A stretch of 64,000 nt of DNA from Tardiphaga robiniae (GCF_013359755.1 NZ_JABMCJ010000094.1:734764-798763); one strand, 5' to 3'. Positions 1-9,716 are shown, counted from the first letter of the stretch. The notes: generated from the sequence alone by a model not told the origin. Numbers and translations are program-made.

Positions 1-88
1 GCCGTGATCTGATGTCTGTCATCTATCTTGCAAATGTCGCACGGGCTGTACAGCGGGCCAGTGCTTTTGCAGCAGGCCAGCACGAAAA

Positions 89-113
89 AAGGGCGACCCG
101 ACGGGCCGCCCTT
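89..113 (-). terminator. Intrinsic terminator of the glycosyltransferase gene
   Basis: A 25-nt near-perfect hairpin (arms AAGGGCG and CGCCCTT, then CCCG/CGGG inside one mismatch) lies just past the stop of the leftward glycosyltransferase gene. Six A residues on the + strand at 85-90 give a U tract on the minus-strand transcript, so it reads as a rho-independent terminator for leftward transcription. Nothing else is recognised in the first 138 bases. Confidence 0.8.
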
Positions 114-138
114 CGATGCCTTAATTATGCGCTTCAGA

Positions 139-1203
139 CTACTCTGCGCTGCTGACTAGTCGCAGCGACACCCTATGCTCCATCATGCTGCGATAGGTGG
201 CCACATAATCGAGGGCCATGCGCCGGGCGGTGAAGCGGGTTTCGAATTGCTTGCGGATCGCTGTACGGTCCATGCCGGCGAGACGACTCACCGCGGCAAC
301 TGCACTGGTCTCGTCCTCGACGATGAAGCCGGTGAGGGCCTCGTCGATGATCTCCGGCACCGAGCCGCGATTATAGGCGATGACCGGCGTGCCGCAGGCC
401 ATGGATTCGATCATCACCAGGCCAAACGGCTCGGGCCAGTCGATCGGCAGCAACAGACCATAGGCGCCGCTGAGGAATTCCGGCTTCTCCCGGTCGCTGA
501 TCTCGCCGATATATTCGACCAGCGGATGATCCATCAGTGGGCGAACGACCTGCTCGTAATAGTCCTCATCCGCGCGGTCGATCTTGGCCGCGATTTTCAG
601 CGGGATGCCGGCGCGGATGGCGATCTTGATCGCGCGGTCGACGCCCTTCTCGGGCGCAATACGCCCGAGCAAGGCGAGGTAGCTCGGCGTGATCGGTTGC
701 GGCGTCAGCAATTTCTCGGGAAGGCCGTGATAGATCGTGCGCACGAAATTCGCCTGCGGTACCGGGCGCCGCTGCGCGTTCGAAATCGAAACAACGGGAA
801 TCTTGGAGAAAGTCGTGAAGGTCGGCTGATGTTCCGGCAGATCCAGACGGCCGTGCAGCGTCGTGAGAAATGGTGTGGGTTGGCGGGAGAATAGCGAGAA
901 CGGATAGTAATCGAGATGGAAATGCAGAACGTCGAATTCGTCGTCGTCACATTTCTGTCTTACGCGCTCGAGCATTTCCATATGGAGGGCGTTGGGATCG
1001 CGGACAGAGCCATCGAGCCGTAGCGCCTTCGGCCATCCGGCGTCGAGCTTGCCTGACGTTTGAGAGTCGCCGCTGGCGAACAGCGTAACATCATGCCCCT
1101 GCGCCACCAGCTCTTCGGTCAACCAGTGGACGACGCGTTCCGTGCCTCCATAGAGCTTCGGCGGAACGGCTTCTGTCAGCGGAGCAACTTGCGCGATGCG
1201 CAT
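139..1203 (-). CDS. Glycosyltransferase family 4 protein
   Basis: This 354-residue protein looks like a GT-B fold, GT4-type retaining glycosyltransferase, transferring a sugar from a nucleotide donor in the cytoplasm. The N terminus starts MRIAQVAPL and carries the acceptor-side loop PPKLYGGTERVV typical of GT4 enzymes. The C-terminal donor domain shows LLGRIAPEKGVDRAI near residue 178 and the EX7E-type stretch EPFGLVMIE near residue 258, followed by ACGTPVIAY. The ATG has a good ribosome site (GGGAGA) in front. It is transcribed away from the ABC exporter; a glucan-processing hydrolase lies beyond that. The specific sugar and acceptor cannot be read from the sequence. Confidence 0.88.
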   Translation of the reverse strand: MRIAQVAPLTEAVPPKLYGGTERVVHWLTEELVAQGHDVTLFASGDSQTSGKLDAGWPKALRLDGSVRDPNALHMEMLERVRQKCDDDEFDVLHFHLDYYPFSLFSRQPTPFLTTLHGRLDLPEHQPTFTTFSKIPVVSISNAQRRPVPQANFVRTIYHGLPEKLLTPQPITPSYLALLGRIAPEKGVDRAIKIAIRAGIPLKIAAKIDRADEDYYEQVVRPLMDHPLVEYIGEISDREKPEFLSGAYGLLLPIDWPEPFGLVMIESMACGTPVIAYNRGSVPEIIDEALTGFIVEDETSAVAAVSRLAGMDRTAIRKQFETRFTARRMALDYVATYRSMMEHRVSLRLVSSAE

Positions 1204-1506
1204 TTTACATATCTCCCATGTTGGAAGTGATGAACAACTTCAGCGACGACGTGTCGGTACCGGTATGCCTGAAGCTGGAACGTTCTCGCATCTGCGAGGT
1301 TCCTATGTGATCTGCGTAGTTCGTCCACACTGTGGTCTTGCTGATGCCATCACGTTCAACCACGGTTTCCGGAGTGTTAATGCTACCCGAATGTTGCGCC
1401 GAGATGGCGAGAGCGTGGGAAATTCGGGATGGCATCATCTCCATCAGCGGGCGGGGACGCTGTCCGTCGAGATTCTTGTTCTTATTCAACGGGTTTTGAC
1501 AATCAC
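1204..1506. other. Divergent intergenic region (glycosyltransferase / ABC exporter)
   Basis: About 300 bases separate the two divergent genes. I see no convincing gene; the ORFs here start inside the neighbours or lack family resemblance. Promoters for both directions must lie here. A TTGACA at 1496-1501 overlaps the proposed start of the exporter and has no matching -10, so I do not call it a promoter. Confidence 0.5.
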
Positions 1507-3273
1507 ATGGACAGTCTTTCCGGATATGCGTATCGCCCTTTCGCTTTCGTGATGCGCTACATCAGGATGCGTTCTGCATCGCATCTGATCATCCTGATAT
1601 CCGTGCTTGCAGCCGTCGCCTGTTCGGTGGGCACGCAGTACGGAATTAAATTTTTAGTCGATGGCCTCTCATCTGGACCTTCGGGAGCCGGTAATACCGT
1701 CTGGATCGCATTTGGCGTTCTGATCTCGCTGATCACGGCAGACATGTTCCTGTGGCGCGTGGCCAGCTGGACCGCGAGCTACACATTCGTTGGTGTCACG
1801 GGCGATCTCAGGCGCGATATCTTTCGCCATCTGACCGGACACGCACCGAGCTACTTCTCGGATCGGCTGCCCGGCATGCTGACCAGCCGTATCACGGCAA
1901 CATCCAACGCGGTCTTCACGGTCGAAAACATGTTTGTCTGGAACGTGTTGCCGCCCTGCGTCGCGACATTCGCGGCGATCCTGCTGATTGGAACCGTCAG
2001 CCTGCCGATGGCGGCGGGACTGACGGTCGTGGCGGGCGCGGTCGTCGTGATGATGTTCAAGATGGCCGCGGCCGGCAAGAAACTGCATGATGACTTCGCC
2101 AGCAAGGCGGCCGCAGTCGATGGCGAAATGGTCGATGTCATCAACAATATGCCGCTGGTCCGCGCATTCTGCGGATTGAGCTTCGAGCATGACCGCTTCG
2201 ATGAAACGGTCGATCGCGAGCTGAACGCCCGTGGTCGCAGCCTGCGCTATCTTGAGCGCCTGCGCCTGACGCATGCGGCCATCACGGTCGCGCTCACGAT
2301 CGGGCTGCTCGCCTGGGCGATCATGCTGTGGCAACGCGGCGGCGCCAGCACCGGCGACGTCGTTCTGATCTGTACGCTCGGTCTCTCGATCCTGCATGCG
2401 ACGCGAGATCTTGCGGTAGCGCTCGTGGATGTCACGCAACATGTTGCGCGACTGTCCGAGGCGCTGTCCACATTGCTGGTGCCCCATGAACTCAGCGACC
2501 ATCCCGAGGCCGAGCCGCTGGTGAAGTCCGGTGCAGCGATCGCCTTCAACAATATCTCGTTCCGTTACCCCGGCGGTCTGCAGGTGTTCGATAAGTTCAC
2601 GTTGCGGCTCAATGCCGGGCAGCGCGTCGGGCTCGTCGGCCAATCCGGCGGCGGCAAGTCGAGCCTGTTCGTGCTGTTGCAGCGCTTCTATGACGTCCAG
2701 GATGGCAGCATCACCATCGATGGCCAGGATATTTCACGCGTGACCCAGCACAGCCTGCGTCACGCAATCTCCGTGGTACCGCAGGACATCTCATTGTTCC
2801 ATCGCTCCATCATGGAGAACATCCGGTATGGACGTCCCGAGGCGACGGATGACGAGGTATTGCGTGCAGCCATTTCGGCGCGTTGCGACTTCGTCGAGAC
2901 GCTGCCGGAAGGTCTTCACACCATGGTCGGGGACCGCGGCGTCAAACTGTCCGGCGGGCAGCGCCAGCGCATCGCCATTGCACGCGCCTTCCTGAAGGAC
3001 GCGCCCATTCTGCTGCTGGATGAGGCGACGGCTGCCCTCGACAGTGAATCGGAAGAGGCGATCCGTGAGGCGCTGGCGCGTCTGATGCGTGGTCGCACGG
3101 TGATCGCGATCGCGCATCGCCTCGCGACGCTGCGCAATTTCGATCGCGTGGTCATGCTGCAGAGCGGCAAGATCATTGAGGACGGCAAACCTGATCATCT
3201 GATGCAGGGCGAGGGGCCGTATCGGGAACTCGTCACACAGGAAATGAGCCGTCTCGCGCAGCACGCAGCCTGA
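1507..3273 (+). CDS. ABC exporter, fused permease and ATPase
   Basis: This is a half-transporter of the MsbA/LipA-like exporter type: an N-terminal six-helix membrane domain (roughly residues 20-310) fused to an ATPase. Walker A GQSGGGKSS lies near residue 377, the signature LSGGQRQR near 480 and Walker B ILLLDEATAALD near 500, followed by the H-loop AHRLAT. It should homodimerise in the inner membrane and export a lipid, glycan precursor or other hydrophobic substrate. I chose the ATG at 1507 (MDSLSG), giving 588 residues; an upstream in-frame ATG at 1429 has a better ribosome site but adds 26 residues of no recognisable domain. Neighbours suggest envelope or glycan export; the substrate is unknown. 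Confidence 0.88.
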   Translation: MDSLSGYAYRPFAFVMRYIRMRSASHLIILISVLAAVACSVGTQYGIKFLVDGLSSGPSGAGNTVWIAFGVLISLITADMFLWRVASWTASYTFVGVTGDLRRDIFRHLTGHAPSYFSDRLPGMLTSRITATSNAVFTVENMFVWNVLPPCVATFAAILLIGTVSLPMAAGLTVVAGAVVVMMFKMAAAGKKLHDDFASKAAAVDGEMVDVINNMPLVRAFCGLSFEHDRFDETVDRELNARGRSLRYLERLRLTHAAITVALTIGLLAWAIMLWQRGGASTGDVVLICTLGLSILHATRDLAVALVDVTQHVARLSEALSTLLVPHELSDHPEAEPLVKSGAAIAFNNISFRYPGGLQVFDKFTLRLNAGQRVGLVGQSGGGKSSLFVLLQRFYDVQDGSITIDGQDISRVTQHSLRHAISVVPQDISLFHRSIMENIRYGRPEATDDEVLRAAISARCDFVETLPEGLHTMVGDRGVKLSGGQRQRIAIARAFLKDAPILLLDEATAALDSESEEAIREALARLMRGRTVIAIAHRLATLRNFDRVVMLQSGKIIEDGKPDHLMQGEGPYRELVTQEMSRLAQHAA

Positions 3274-3348
3274 CGACTCAGTTATCCTCTCCAGGCGCTG
3301 CGTTTATCTTCGTGCCTGTCTTCACCCTACAACCGGCCGAGGTCATCC

Positions 3349-5550
3349 ATGCCCATCGAAGCCGCCGCGACCAAGTTGAACGCTATCGCCGATCAGAAGG
3401 CGGTCGAGTCGCCGTTCTACATTCCGATGACGGGTCCTGCGTCGCGCCCGAGGCGTGCGCTCAAGCACGACGATACGTTCGTGGTGCTCGACAGCCATGG
3501 TGACATTGGCGCGTCCGCGGGCGGCCCGGATGGCCTGTTCAATGCCGATACGCGTTATCTCGCGCGGCTGGAGCTGGCGCTGAACGACGTGCAGCCGTTG
3601 TTGCTCGGTTCGAATCTGCGCGATGACAACTCGTCGCTGACCGTCGATCTGACTAATCCGGATATCTATCGCAACGGCCGCCTCGTGCTGCAGAAGGATA
3701 TGCTGCACATCGTGCGCACGTTCTTCCTGTGGCGTGGTGCGGCTTATCAGCGGATCGGTCTGCAAAATCATGGCGAACACCGTGCCAGTTTCGATCTGAC
3801 GCTGTCATTCGACAATGACTTTGCCGATCTGTTCGAGGTGCGCGGCGAAAAACGCAAGCATCGCGGCATCGCCACCAGCCGCCTGGTCGGGCCCAGTGAC
3901 GTTGCGCTGGAATATACCGGCCTCGACGGCAAGCCGCTCAGCACGATGGTGCATTTCGATCCGCGCCCGACGCGGCTGGCAGCCAACACCGCGACTTACC
4001 ACTTCGAGCTGAAGCCGCAGCAAACGACGTCACTGTTCGTTGCTGTCAGTTGCAATGCCGAGGTCGGCCACAAGCCTGTACCGTTCTTTCGTGGGCTGCT
4101 CGCGCACCGCCGCGAGATGCGCAATTTCAGCAAGGGTGCGGCGACGGTCGAGACCTCGAATGATATTTTCAACGAGGTGCTTTGCCAGGCGATGGCCGAT
4201 CTCAGTATCCTGATGACGAATACGCCGCAGGGGCGATATCCCTATGCTGGTATTCCCTGGTACTCGACGACATTCGGTCGCGATGGCCTGATCACGGCGC
4301 TGCAACTGTTGTGGATCGATCCGCGCGTAGCGCGCGGCGTGCTGAAACGGCTTGCGGCATTTCAGGCGAAGTCGGTCGATCCGCTTGCGGATGCCGAGCC
4401 CGGCAAGATCCTGCACGAAATGCGCGGCGGCGAGATGGCTGCGCTCCGCGAAGTCCCGTTCGCGCAATATTACGGCAGCGTCGACTCCACGCCGCTCTTT
4501 GTGATGCTCGCTGGGATGTATGTCGAGCGCACCGGCGATGATGAAACCCTGCGCGAGCTGTGGCCGGCCGTTGAGGCGGCCCTCGGATGGATCGATGGTC
4601 CGGGCGATCCCGACAGGGATGGCTTTGTCGAATATCAGCGCGCGACCGAACAAGGATTGCAGAACCAGGGCTGGAAAGATTCGTATGACGCCATCTTCCA
4701 TGCCGATGGAAAGCTCGCTGAGGGCAATATCGCACTGGCGGAGGTGCAAGGCTATGTCTTCGCCGCCAAGCATCTGGCGTCGCGTCTCGCATTGCGCATA
4801 GGCCTGCCCGACAAGGCCCGGCAGCTTGAGGCCGAAGCGGAGCAACTTGCTGCGCGGTTCGAGGAAGCATTCTGGTGCGAGGAACTCGGCACCTATGCGC
4901 TTGCGCTCGACGGCAAGAAGATGCCTTGCGCGGTTCGTGCCTCCAATGCGGGCCAGTTGCTGTTCACAGGCATCGTCCGCGAAGACCGTGCGCGCATGGT
5001 CGCCGCCGACCTGATGCGTCCGCATTTCTTCACCGGCTGGGGCATTCGTACCATCGCGCGCGGCGAGGCGCGCTACAATCCCATGTCCTATCATGACGGC
5101 TCGATCTGGCCGCACGACAATGCGCTGATCACACTCGGTCTGGCGCGCTATGGCCTGAAGCATTCGGTCGAGGCTGTATTCAAGGGCCTGTTCGATACCG
5201 CGGCCTATATGGACTTGCGACGATTGCCGGAATTGTTCTGCGGCTTCCAGCGCGAAAAACGCCGTGGCCCGACCTTGTATCCGGTGGCTTGCGCGCCGCA
5301 GGCCTGGGCCAGCGCAACGCCGTATACCCTGCTCGAGGCAGCGCTAGGAATCGAATTCGATGTCGCGCGCGGCGAGATTCGTTTCCGCAATCCGCGGCTG
5401 CCCGCTTTCCTGCAATACGTCATTCTGCGTGATCTTCGGCTCGGCGAATCCAGCGTCGATCTCTGCCTGCGCAAACACGAGAACGATGTGTCGCTGGAAG
5501 TGCTGCGAACCCGCGGTCAGATCCAGGTCTCGATCGTATTGACGCATTGA
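3349..5550 (+). CDS. Amylo-alpha-1,6-glucosidase / glycogen-debranching family hydrolase
   Basis: The 733-residue protein matches the bacterial glycogen-debranching layout: an N-terminal beta-rich domain (about 30-230, containing FNADTRYLARLEL) and a C-terminal alpha/alpha toroid glucosidase domain. Toroid landmarks are GIPWYSTTFGRDGLI near residue 300, GLQNQGWKDSYDA near 440 and YHDGSIWPHDNALI near 580, which carry the acidic residues expected at the active site. It is predicted to hydrolyse alpha-1,6 linkages of glycogen-like or other alpha-glucans in the cytoplasm, as no signal peptide is visible. Together with the glycosyltransferase it suggests a small glucan-handling locus. It is 75 bp downstream of the ABC exporter and may share its transcript. 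Confidence 0.85.
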   Translation: MPIEAAATKLNAIADQKAVESPFYIPMTGPASRPRRALKHDDTFVVLDSHGDIGASAGGPDGLFNADTRYLARLELALNDVQPLLLGSNLRDDNSSLTVDLTNPDIYRNGRLVLQKDMLHIVRTFFLWRGAAYQRIGLQNHGEHRASFDLTLSFDNDFADLFEVRGEKRKHRGIATSRLVGPSDVALEYTGLDGKPLSTMVHFDPRPTRLAANTATYHFELKPQQTTSLFVAVSCNAEVGHKPVPFFRGLLAHRREMRNFSKGAATVETSNDIFNEVLCQAMADLSILMTNTPQGRYPYAGIPWYSTTFGRDGLITALQLLWIDPRVARGVLKRLAAFQAKSVDPLADAEPGKILHEMRGGEMAALREVPFAQYYGSVDSTPLFVMLAGMYVERTGDDETLRELWPAVEAALGWIDGPGDPDRDGFVEYQRATEQGLQNQGWKDSYDAIFHADGKLAEGNIALAEVQGYVFAAKHLASRLALRIGLPDKARQLEAEAEQLAARFEEAFWCEELGTYALALDGKKMPCAVRASNAGQLLFTGIVREDRARMVAADLMRPHFFTGWGIRTIARGEARYNPMSYHDGSIWPHDNALITLGLARYGLKHSVEAVFKGLFDTAAYMDLRRLPELFCGFQREKRRGPTLYPVACAPQAWASATPYTLLEAALGIEFDVARGEIRFRNPRLPAFLQYVILRDLRLGESSVDLCLRKHENDVSLEVLRTRGQIQVSIVLTH

Positions 5551-5609
5551 CGCGTCGCCTGGCGCTGGGGTCGTGCCCATCAGCGAAACGCGTGAGTGAG
5601 GGAGTTTCC

Positions 5610-6197
5610 ATGCCTGCAATTCGCATCGTTGCCGGATTGGCTGTAGCGTTGGCGTTGAACGCCGTGGCCGTGTGCCAGGCGGCGGATGCGCCTGTGCCTC
5701 CGCCCGCGTCGTCAGAGAAATCCACCCCTGAAGCGCAGCCGTCCGTGCCGTCGCCCGCACCGGATGCGGCTGCCGTGCAGCCGGCAGCGCCACCGGTCGC
5801 GTCCGCGCCTCCTGCGCCTGTCGCCAAGCCGCCATCGGTTACGGTGATCGATGCTTTCGATGCCAAGGGCATTCTCGGCCGCGACGTGCGCAGTCCCGCA
5901 AGCGAGAATATGGGACGCATCGCCGACGTGATCGTCGATCGCGCGGGGCAAGTGCGCGGCGCGGTCATCGACTTCGGCGGATTCCTCGGGGTCGGCTCGC
6001 GCAAGATCGTGGTCGATTGGGGTGCGCTGCATTTCTGGAACGTGGCCGACAAGACCGCCAGCATCACGCTCGATCTCACACGCGAGCAGGTGCGTGCTGC
6101 GCCGGAATACAAGGACGACCAGCCCATCGTCGTGCTCGGCGCGTCCGGCACGCTGACGCCGCTGAGGTTTCCGCCTCTCACCATGCAGGAGCGCTAA
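5610..6197 (+). CDS. Secreted PRC-barrel domain protein
   Basis: A 195-residue exported protein. The start at 5610 is preferred over an in-frame upstream start because GGAG precedes it and because it begins a clean signal peptide (MPAIRIVAGLAVALALNAV, cleavage probably after VCQA). A Pro/Ala-rich linker follows to about residue 75. A PRC-barrel-like domain then runs through LGRDVRSPASENMGRI, DVIVDRAGQVRGAVIDFGGF and RKIVVDWGALHF. PRC barrels in rhizobial periplasmic proteins are common but mostly uncharacterised; cytoplasmic relatives include RimM and the photosynthetic H subunit. The stop codon abuts the TTG of the next gene, so the two are co-transcribed. Confidence 0.8.
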   Translation: MPAIRIVAGLAVALALNAVAVCQAADAPVPPPASSEKSTPEAQPSVPSPAPDAAAVQPAAPPVASAPPAPVAKPPSVTVIDAFDAKGILGRDVRSPASENMGRIADVIVDRAGQVRGAVIDFGGFLGVGSRKIVVDWGALHFWNVADKTASITLDLTREQVRAAPEYKDDQPIVVLGASGTLTPLRFPPLTMQER

Positions 6198-7550
6198 TTG
6201 GCGGTTCACGCGACCACTCGTGCAGCCGATCTCTCCCGCCGCGACGATGTCGCGGCGGTGCCCGAGGTCGCCTGTGCGCCGGGGATTGCGCCGGAGTCCG
6301 AGCTGGGCCCGCAGGAGCCGCAGCGGAGTCCTGAGCCATCGAAGCAGAGCCTGCGCGGGCTCGACTGGTTCATCTTCTTTCTCGCCGACGTGCAGACAGG
6401 ATTCGGCCCGTTCGTTGCGGTCTATCTCACCACACAGAAATGGACCCAGGTCGAGATCGGCTTCGTGCTGTCAATCGGGGGCATCGTCGCGCTGCTCGGC
6501 CAAATTCCGGGTGGCGCGATTATCGATGCGGCGCGCTCGACGCGGCTGGTCGCCGGCGCCGCGGTCGCGACCATCGGCGGCTGTGCGCTAGCCTACGCGG
6601 CGCTGCCGGTGTTTCCCGTCATTGTCGCGGCAGCGACGTTGCATGCGATGGCGAGCTGTGTGCTCGGCCCTGCGATCGCCGCCATCAGCCTCGGGCTGGT
6701 CGGGCCGCTGCGGATCGGCGAACGGCTGGGGCGCAATGCGCGCTTCGCCTCGCTCGGCAATGGCGTCGCTGCCGCCGTCATGGGTACTTGCGGCTATCTG
6801 CTGTCCAGCCGGTCGGTGTTCATCGTCACCTTCTTGCTGGCGCTGCCGGTGCTCTACGCGCTGTCGCGGATTCGGCCTCAGGAGATCAATTCCGCGCAGG
6901 CCCATGGCGCCAGCACCAAAGAAGCCGAGAACAATAAGCCGATCCGTTTTCGCGATCTGGTGCGCCAGAAGCCGCTGTTGATTTTCGCCTGTGCTGTGCT
7001 GCTACTGCAACTCGCCAATGCCGCGATGCTGCCTTTGATGGCGGGCGTCGTCACGACGCGCTCGGCCGACTGGGCACCGGCGCTGATCGCCTTCTGCATC
7101 GTGGTCCCGCAGGCCATCGTCGCGGCGACCTCACCGACGGTCGGCCGAAAGGCGCAGCAATGGGGCCGTCGGCCACTGCTGCTGATCGCCTTCGCCGCGC
7201 TCGTGATCCGCGGATTGCTATTCGCCGTGGTCACCGACCCGTTTGCGCTGGTCGCCGTGCAGATCTTCGACGGCGTCACTGCTGCCGTGTTCAGCGTGAT
7301 GATCCCGCTGATCGTCGCCGACATCGCTTTTGGCAGCGGTCGCTTCAGCCTTGCGCAAGGCATTGTCGGAACAGCCACCGGCATCGGTGCGTCGCTCAGT
7401 ACGGTGACCGCCGGCTTCGTCGCCGACAAGCTCGGCGCGCCGGTTGCCTTTGTCGGTCTGGCCTGCGTCGCCGGGCTTGGCTTGTTGCTGATCTGGCTGG
7501 TGATGCCGGAAACTCGCCGCGACCACGGCGAGGTTGAGAACGGACCTTAG
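6198..7550 (+). CDS. MFS transporter
   Basis: A 450-residue, roughly 12-helix major facilitator permease in the inner membrane. The first 45 residues are polar, then helix 1 begins at GLDWFIFFLADVQTGFGPF. A loop resembling the MFS A motif lies after helix 2 (GQIPGGAIIDAARSTR), a Pro/Gly-rich cytoplasmic loop lies mid-protein near residue 230, and the second half has SPTVGRKAQQWGRRPLL. The start is an unusual TTG directly after the previous stop, supported by AGGAG six bases upstream; translational coupling is likely. The 3' end overlaps the convergent aminotransferase gene by 4 bp. Substrate is not predictable; efflux is the commonest role for this type. Confidence 0.85.
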   Translation: MAVHATTRAADLSRRDDVAAVPEVACAPGIAPESELGPQEPQRSPEPSKQSLRGLDWFIFFLADVQTGFGPFVAVYLTTQKWTQVEIGFVLSIGGIVALLGQIPGGAIIDAARSTRLVAGAAVATIGGCALAYAALPVFPVIVAAATLHAMASCVLGPAIAAISLGLVGPLRIGERLGRNARFASLGNGVAAAVMGTCGYLLSSRSVFIVTFLLALPVLYALSRIRPQEINSAQAHGASTKEAENNKPIRFRDLVRQKPLLIFACAVLLLQLANAAMLPLMAGVVTTRSADWAPALIAFCIVVPQAIVAATSPTVGRKAQQWGRRPLLLIAFAALVIRGLLFAVVTDPFALVAVQIFDGVTAAVFSVMIPLIVADIAFGSGRFSLAQGIVGTATGIGASLSTVTAGFVADKLGAPVAFVGLACVAGLGLLLIWLVMPETRRDHGEVENGP

Positions 7551-8725
7551 GGCGCGACGCTCTCACCGAGGAAGTTGACCGCGGCCGTGACACCACCCTT
7601 GCCGTGCGGAATGCCGAGCGCCTGCAATCCCATCTCGATCACGCCGAGCGTTCCGAGAATCATGGGCGCGTTGACATGGCCCATATGAGCGATGCGGAAT
7701 GCTTTTCCGTGCAGGTCGCCGATGCCGACGCCGAGAATGACGCCGCATTTGTCGCGGCAGTAATCGAGCAGCGGCGTCGGGTTGTCCATCCGCACCGTCG
7801 TGACCGTGTTGCCGCGTTCTTTCGGCTCGATGATATTGAAGCTCAGCACGCCGCCATCGGCCCATACGGCAACGCCGCGGCGCACGGCTTCCGCCAGCAA
7901 TCGATGGCGTTGGAATACGTTGACCAGCGTCTCGTCGAACAGCATGTCGATGGCCTGACGCTGCGCGAACATCAGGTGCACCGGCGCGGTGCCCGAATGT
8001 TTCCGGTAGTGCTCGTCGCCGTCGCGCTCGGTCCAATCCCAATAGGGTGTGCGCAGATTGGCAGTCTTGTGCACTTCGCGCGCGCGGTCATTCGCGGCGA
8101 CATAGCCGAGGCCGGGCGGTGTCATCAGGCCTTTCTGCGAGCCGGACATGGCGACATCGATGCCCCATGCATCCATCTCGAACGGCATGCAGCCGAGCGA
8201 AGCCACGGTGTCGACCATGAACAATGCGGGATGACCGGCGGCCTTGATCGCCTTGCCGATGGCTTCAATGTCGTTGAACGCGCCTGACGCCGTGTCGATC
8301 TGCACTGCAAGCACAGCCTTGATCTCGTGCTTGGCGTCTTGTCGCAACGTTGCTTCAACCTCGGCAGGACGAATGGCGCGATTCCAGTCGCCCTTCAGGC
8401 TCTGCACGTCGACGCCCATGGCGCGCGCAGCATGGCCCCAGCCGACCGCGAAACGCCCGCTTTCCAGCACCAGGATCTTGTCGCCGCGCGACAGCACATT
8501 GGTGAGCGTCGCTTCCCATGCACCGTGCCCGTTGGCGATATACATATAGGTGTTGCCCTTGGTGGCGAACAACGTGCCGATATCGCGCAGCAGCCCGAAT
8601 GTGAGCTGCACCATTTCCTTGGAGTAGATATCCAGCGGCGGACGATGCATCGCCCGCAATACTTCGTCTGGCATCGTGGTGGGGCCGGGGATGGCGAGAA
8701 ATTCACGACCTGCACGAACGACCAT
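7547..8725 (-). CDS. Class V aminotransferase (serine/alanine-glyoxylate type)
   Basis: This 392-residue PLP enzyme resembles serine-glyoxylate and alanine-glyoxylate aminotransferases. The Schiff-base lysine sits in SGSQKGLMTPPGLGY near residue 195. Other family landmarks are IPGPTTMPDEVL at the N terminus, NGHGAWEATLTN near residue 67, and the PLP-ring aspartate in LFMVDTVASLG near 167. Expected chemistry is amino transfer from serine or alanine to glyoxylate in the cytoplasm. The ATG at 8725 has AAGGA six bases upstream; the alternative TTG two codons earlier does not. It converges on the MFS gene with a 4-bp overlap. The exact donor/acceptor pair is uncertain. Confidence 0.85.
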   Translation of the reverse strand: MVVRAGREFLAIPGPTTMPDEVLRAMHRPPLDIYSKEMVQLTFGLLRDIGTLFATKGNTYMYIANGHGAWEATLTNVLSRGDKILVLESGRFAVGWGHAARAMGVDVQSLKGDWNRAIRPAEVEATLRQDAKHEIKAVLAVQIDTASGAFNDIEAIGKAIKAAGHPALFMVDTVASLGCMPFEMDAWGIDVAMSGSQKGLMTPPGLGYVAANDRAREVHKTANLRTPYWDWTERDGDEHYRKHSGTAPVHLMFAQRQAIDMLFDETLVNVFQRHRLLAEAVRRGVAVWADGGVLSFNIIEPKERGNTVTTVRMDNPTPLLDYCRDKCGVILGVGIGDLHGKAFRIAHMGHVNAPMILGTLGVIEMGLQALGIPHGKGGVTAAVNFLGESVAP

Positions 8726-8811
8726 TTTCAATCCTTGTTGGTATTTTCGGCCATGGTGCCATGGCGCAGCGCGAAATCAAAGCGCGTGTGAGGTGGTTTG
8801 AATTTGACCGC

Positions 8812-9663
8812 TTAGTGAGTCAGCGCATCACGCCCGATCACATTCGCGATGGCCTGGAAGATCTGGTCCTTGATCTCGGTCGCCGCCGGGCTCGGGATCG
8901 TCTCGGGAGGGCCGTCGTGTTTGGCGCAAGCCACCACCAGCCGCAGGATCCAGACTTCGCCATCGGTGTAGTACAGGTCGCCGCCGCCATTGTGACCGGC
9001 GACGGTTGGGCCGATTCCGGTGACCTGATATTTGGCCTCGACCATGCCGGCCTTTTCGAGGTCGCCTGCGAGCACCGCGCGCTCCGCGTCGATATCGGCA
9101 GCGATATGATGCGTGATCGCGCCGGTGTATTTGCTGATCCCGACGCTGCGATCGAAAGTCGCGTCGCCGAGCCAGACCGGGCGATCTTCCTGTCCCTTGT
9201 CGAGGACCTTCCAGAGCCGGATGTGGTGGCGATGATCAGCGCTGTTGCCGACCGGCTTCTCGAAAGCGAGATCCTCGCGGCGGCCGAGATAAACCAGCGG
9301 GCTCACCGGTGCTTCGCGATAGGGTCGGTCGAGCAAGACGCTGCCGACAATCTCGAGGGACGAGCGCAAGGTTACGGGATCGGCGGGATACCAGCCGGCA
9401 GCATGCATCGCGCACAGCACGTCCTTCTTGTCGCCGATCAGGCCGACATTGATGGGATCGCCGGGAATGCCTTGCGCGGTCATCGTCGTCATCGGCAATC
9501 CGGCAAGGCTCTTCTGGTGCTCGTAATGGGTCCAGAGTTCCGGGAGCAACAGATAGGCGATGCCGCCATAGATGACCAAAGCGAGCAGCGTCAGCCGCGC
9601 CGCCCGGAATGTCCGGCTGCGGCGTTGTTTTTGCGCAATGACATCCGTCTGCAGGTCAGCCAC
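8812..9663 (-). CDS. LssY_C-domain membrane-anchored protein
   Basis: A 283-residue protein with one N-terminal transmembrane helix (about 23-42, LTLLALVIYGGIAYLLLPE) and a soluble domain resembling the C-terminal domain of LssY, a protein named from the Legionella lss secretion locus. Recognisable family stretches are WYPADPVTLRSS near residue 91, YLGRREDLAFEKP near 125 and HHIRLWKV near 146. In many proteins this domain is fused to DedA or PAP2 membrane domains; here it stands alone with a single anchor. Start is GTG with AGCGGAACC in front. Function is unknown. The upstream nuclease-like gene ends only 54 bp before it, so they may form one unit. Confidence 0.65.
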   Translation of the reverse strand: MADLQTDVIAQKQRRSRTFRAARLTLLALVIYGGIAYLLLPELWTHYEHQKSLAGLPMTTMTAQGIPGDPINVGLIGDKKDVLCAMHAAGWYPADPVTLRSSLEIVGSVLLDRPYREAPVSPLVYLGRREDLAFEKPVGNSADHRHHIRLWKVLDKGQEDRPVWLGDATFDRSVGISKYTGAITHHIAADIDAERAVLAGDLEKAGMVEAKYQVTGIGPTVAGHNGGGDLYYTDGEVWILRLVVACAKHDGPPETIPSPAATEIKDQIFQAIANVIGRDALTH

Positions 9664-9716
9664 GGTTCCGCTCGATCGAATCTGAGCGGGGAACCTGCCA
9701 CGTCAGCGCCACGATG

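Noticed and set aside
1196..1552. Small ORFs on both strands in the glycosyltransferase/ABC gap
   Set aside because: They lack ribosome sites and recognisable domains and overlap the flanking genes' starts.
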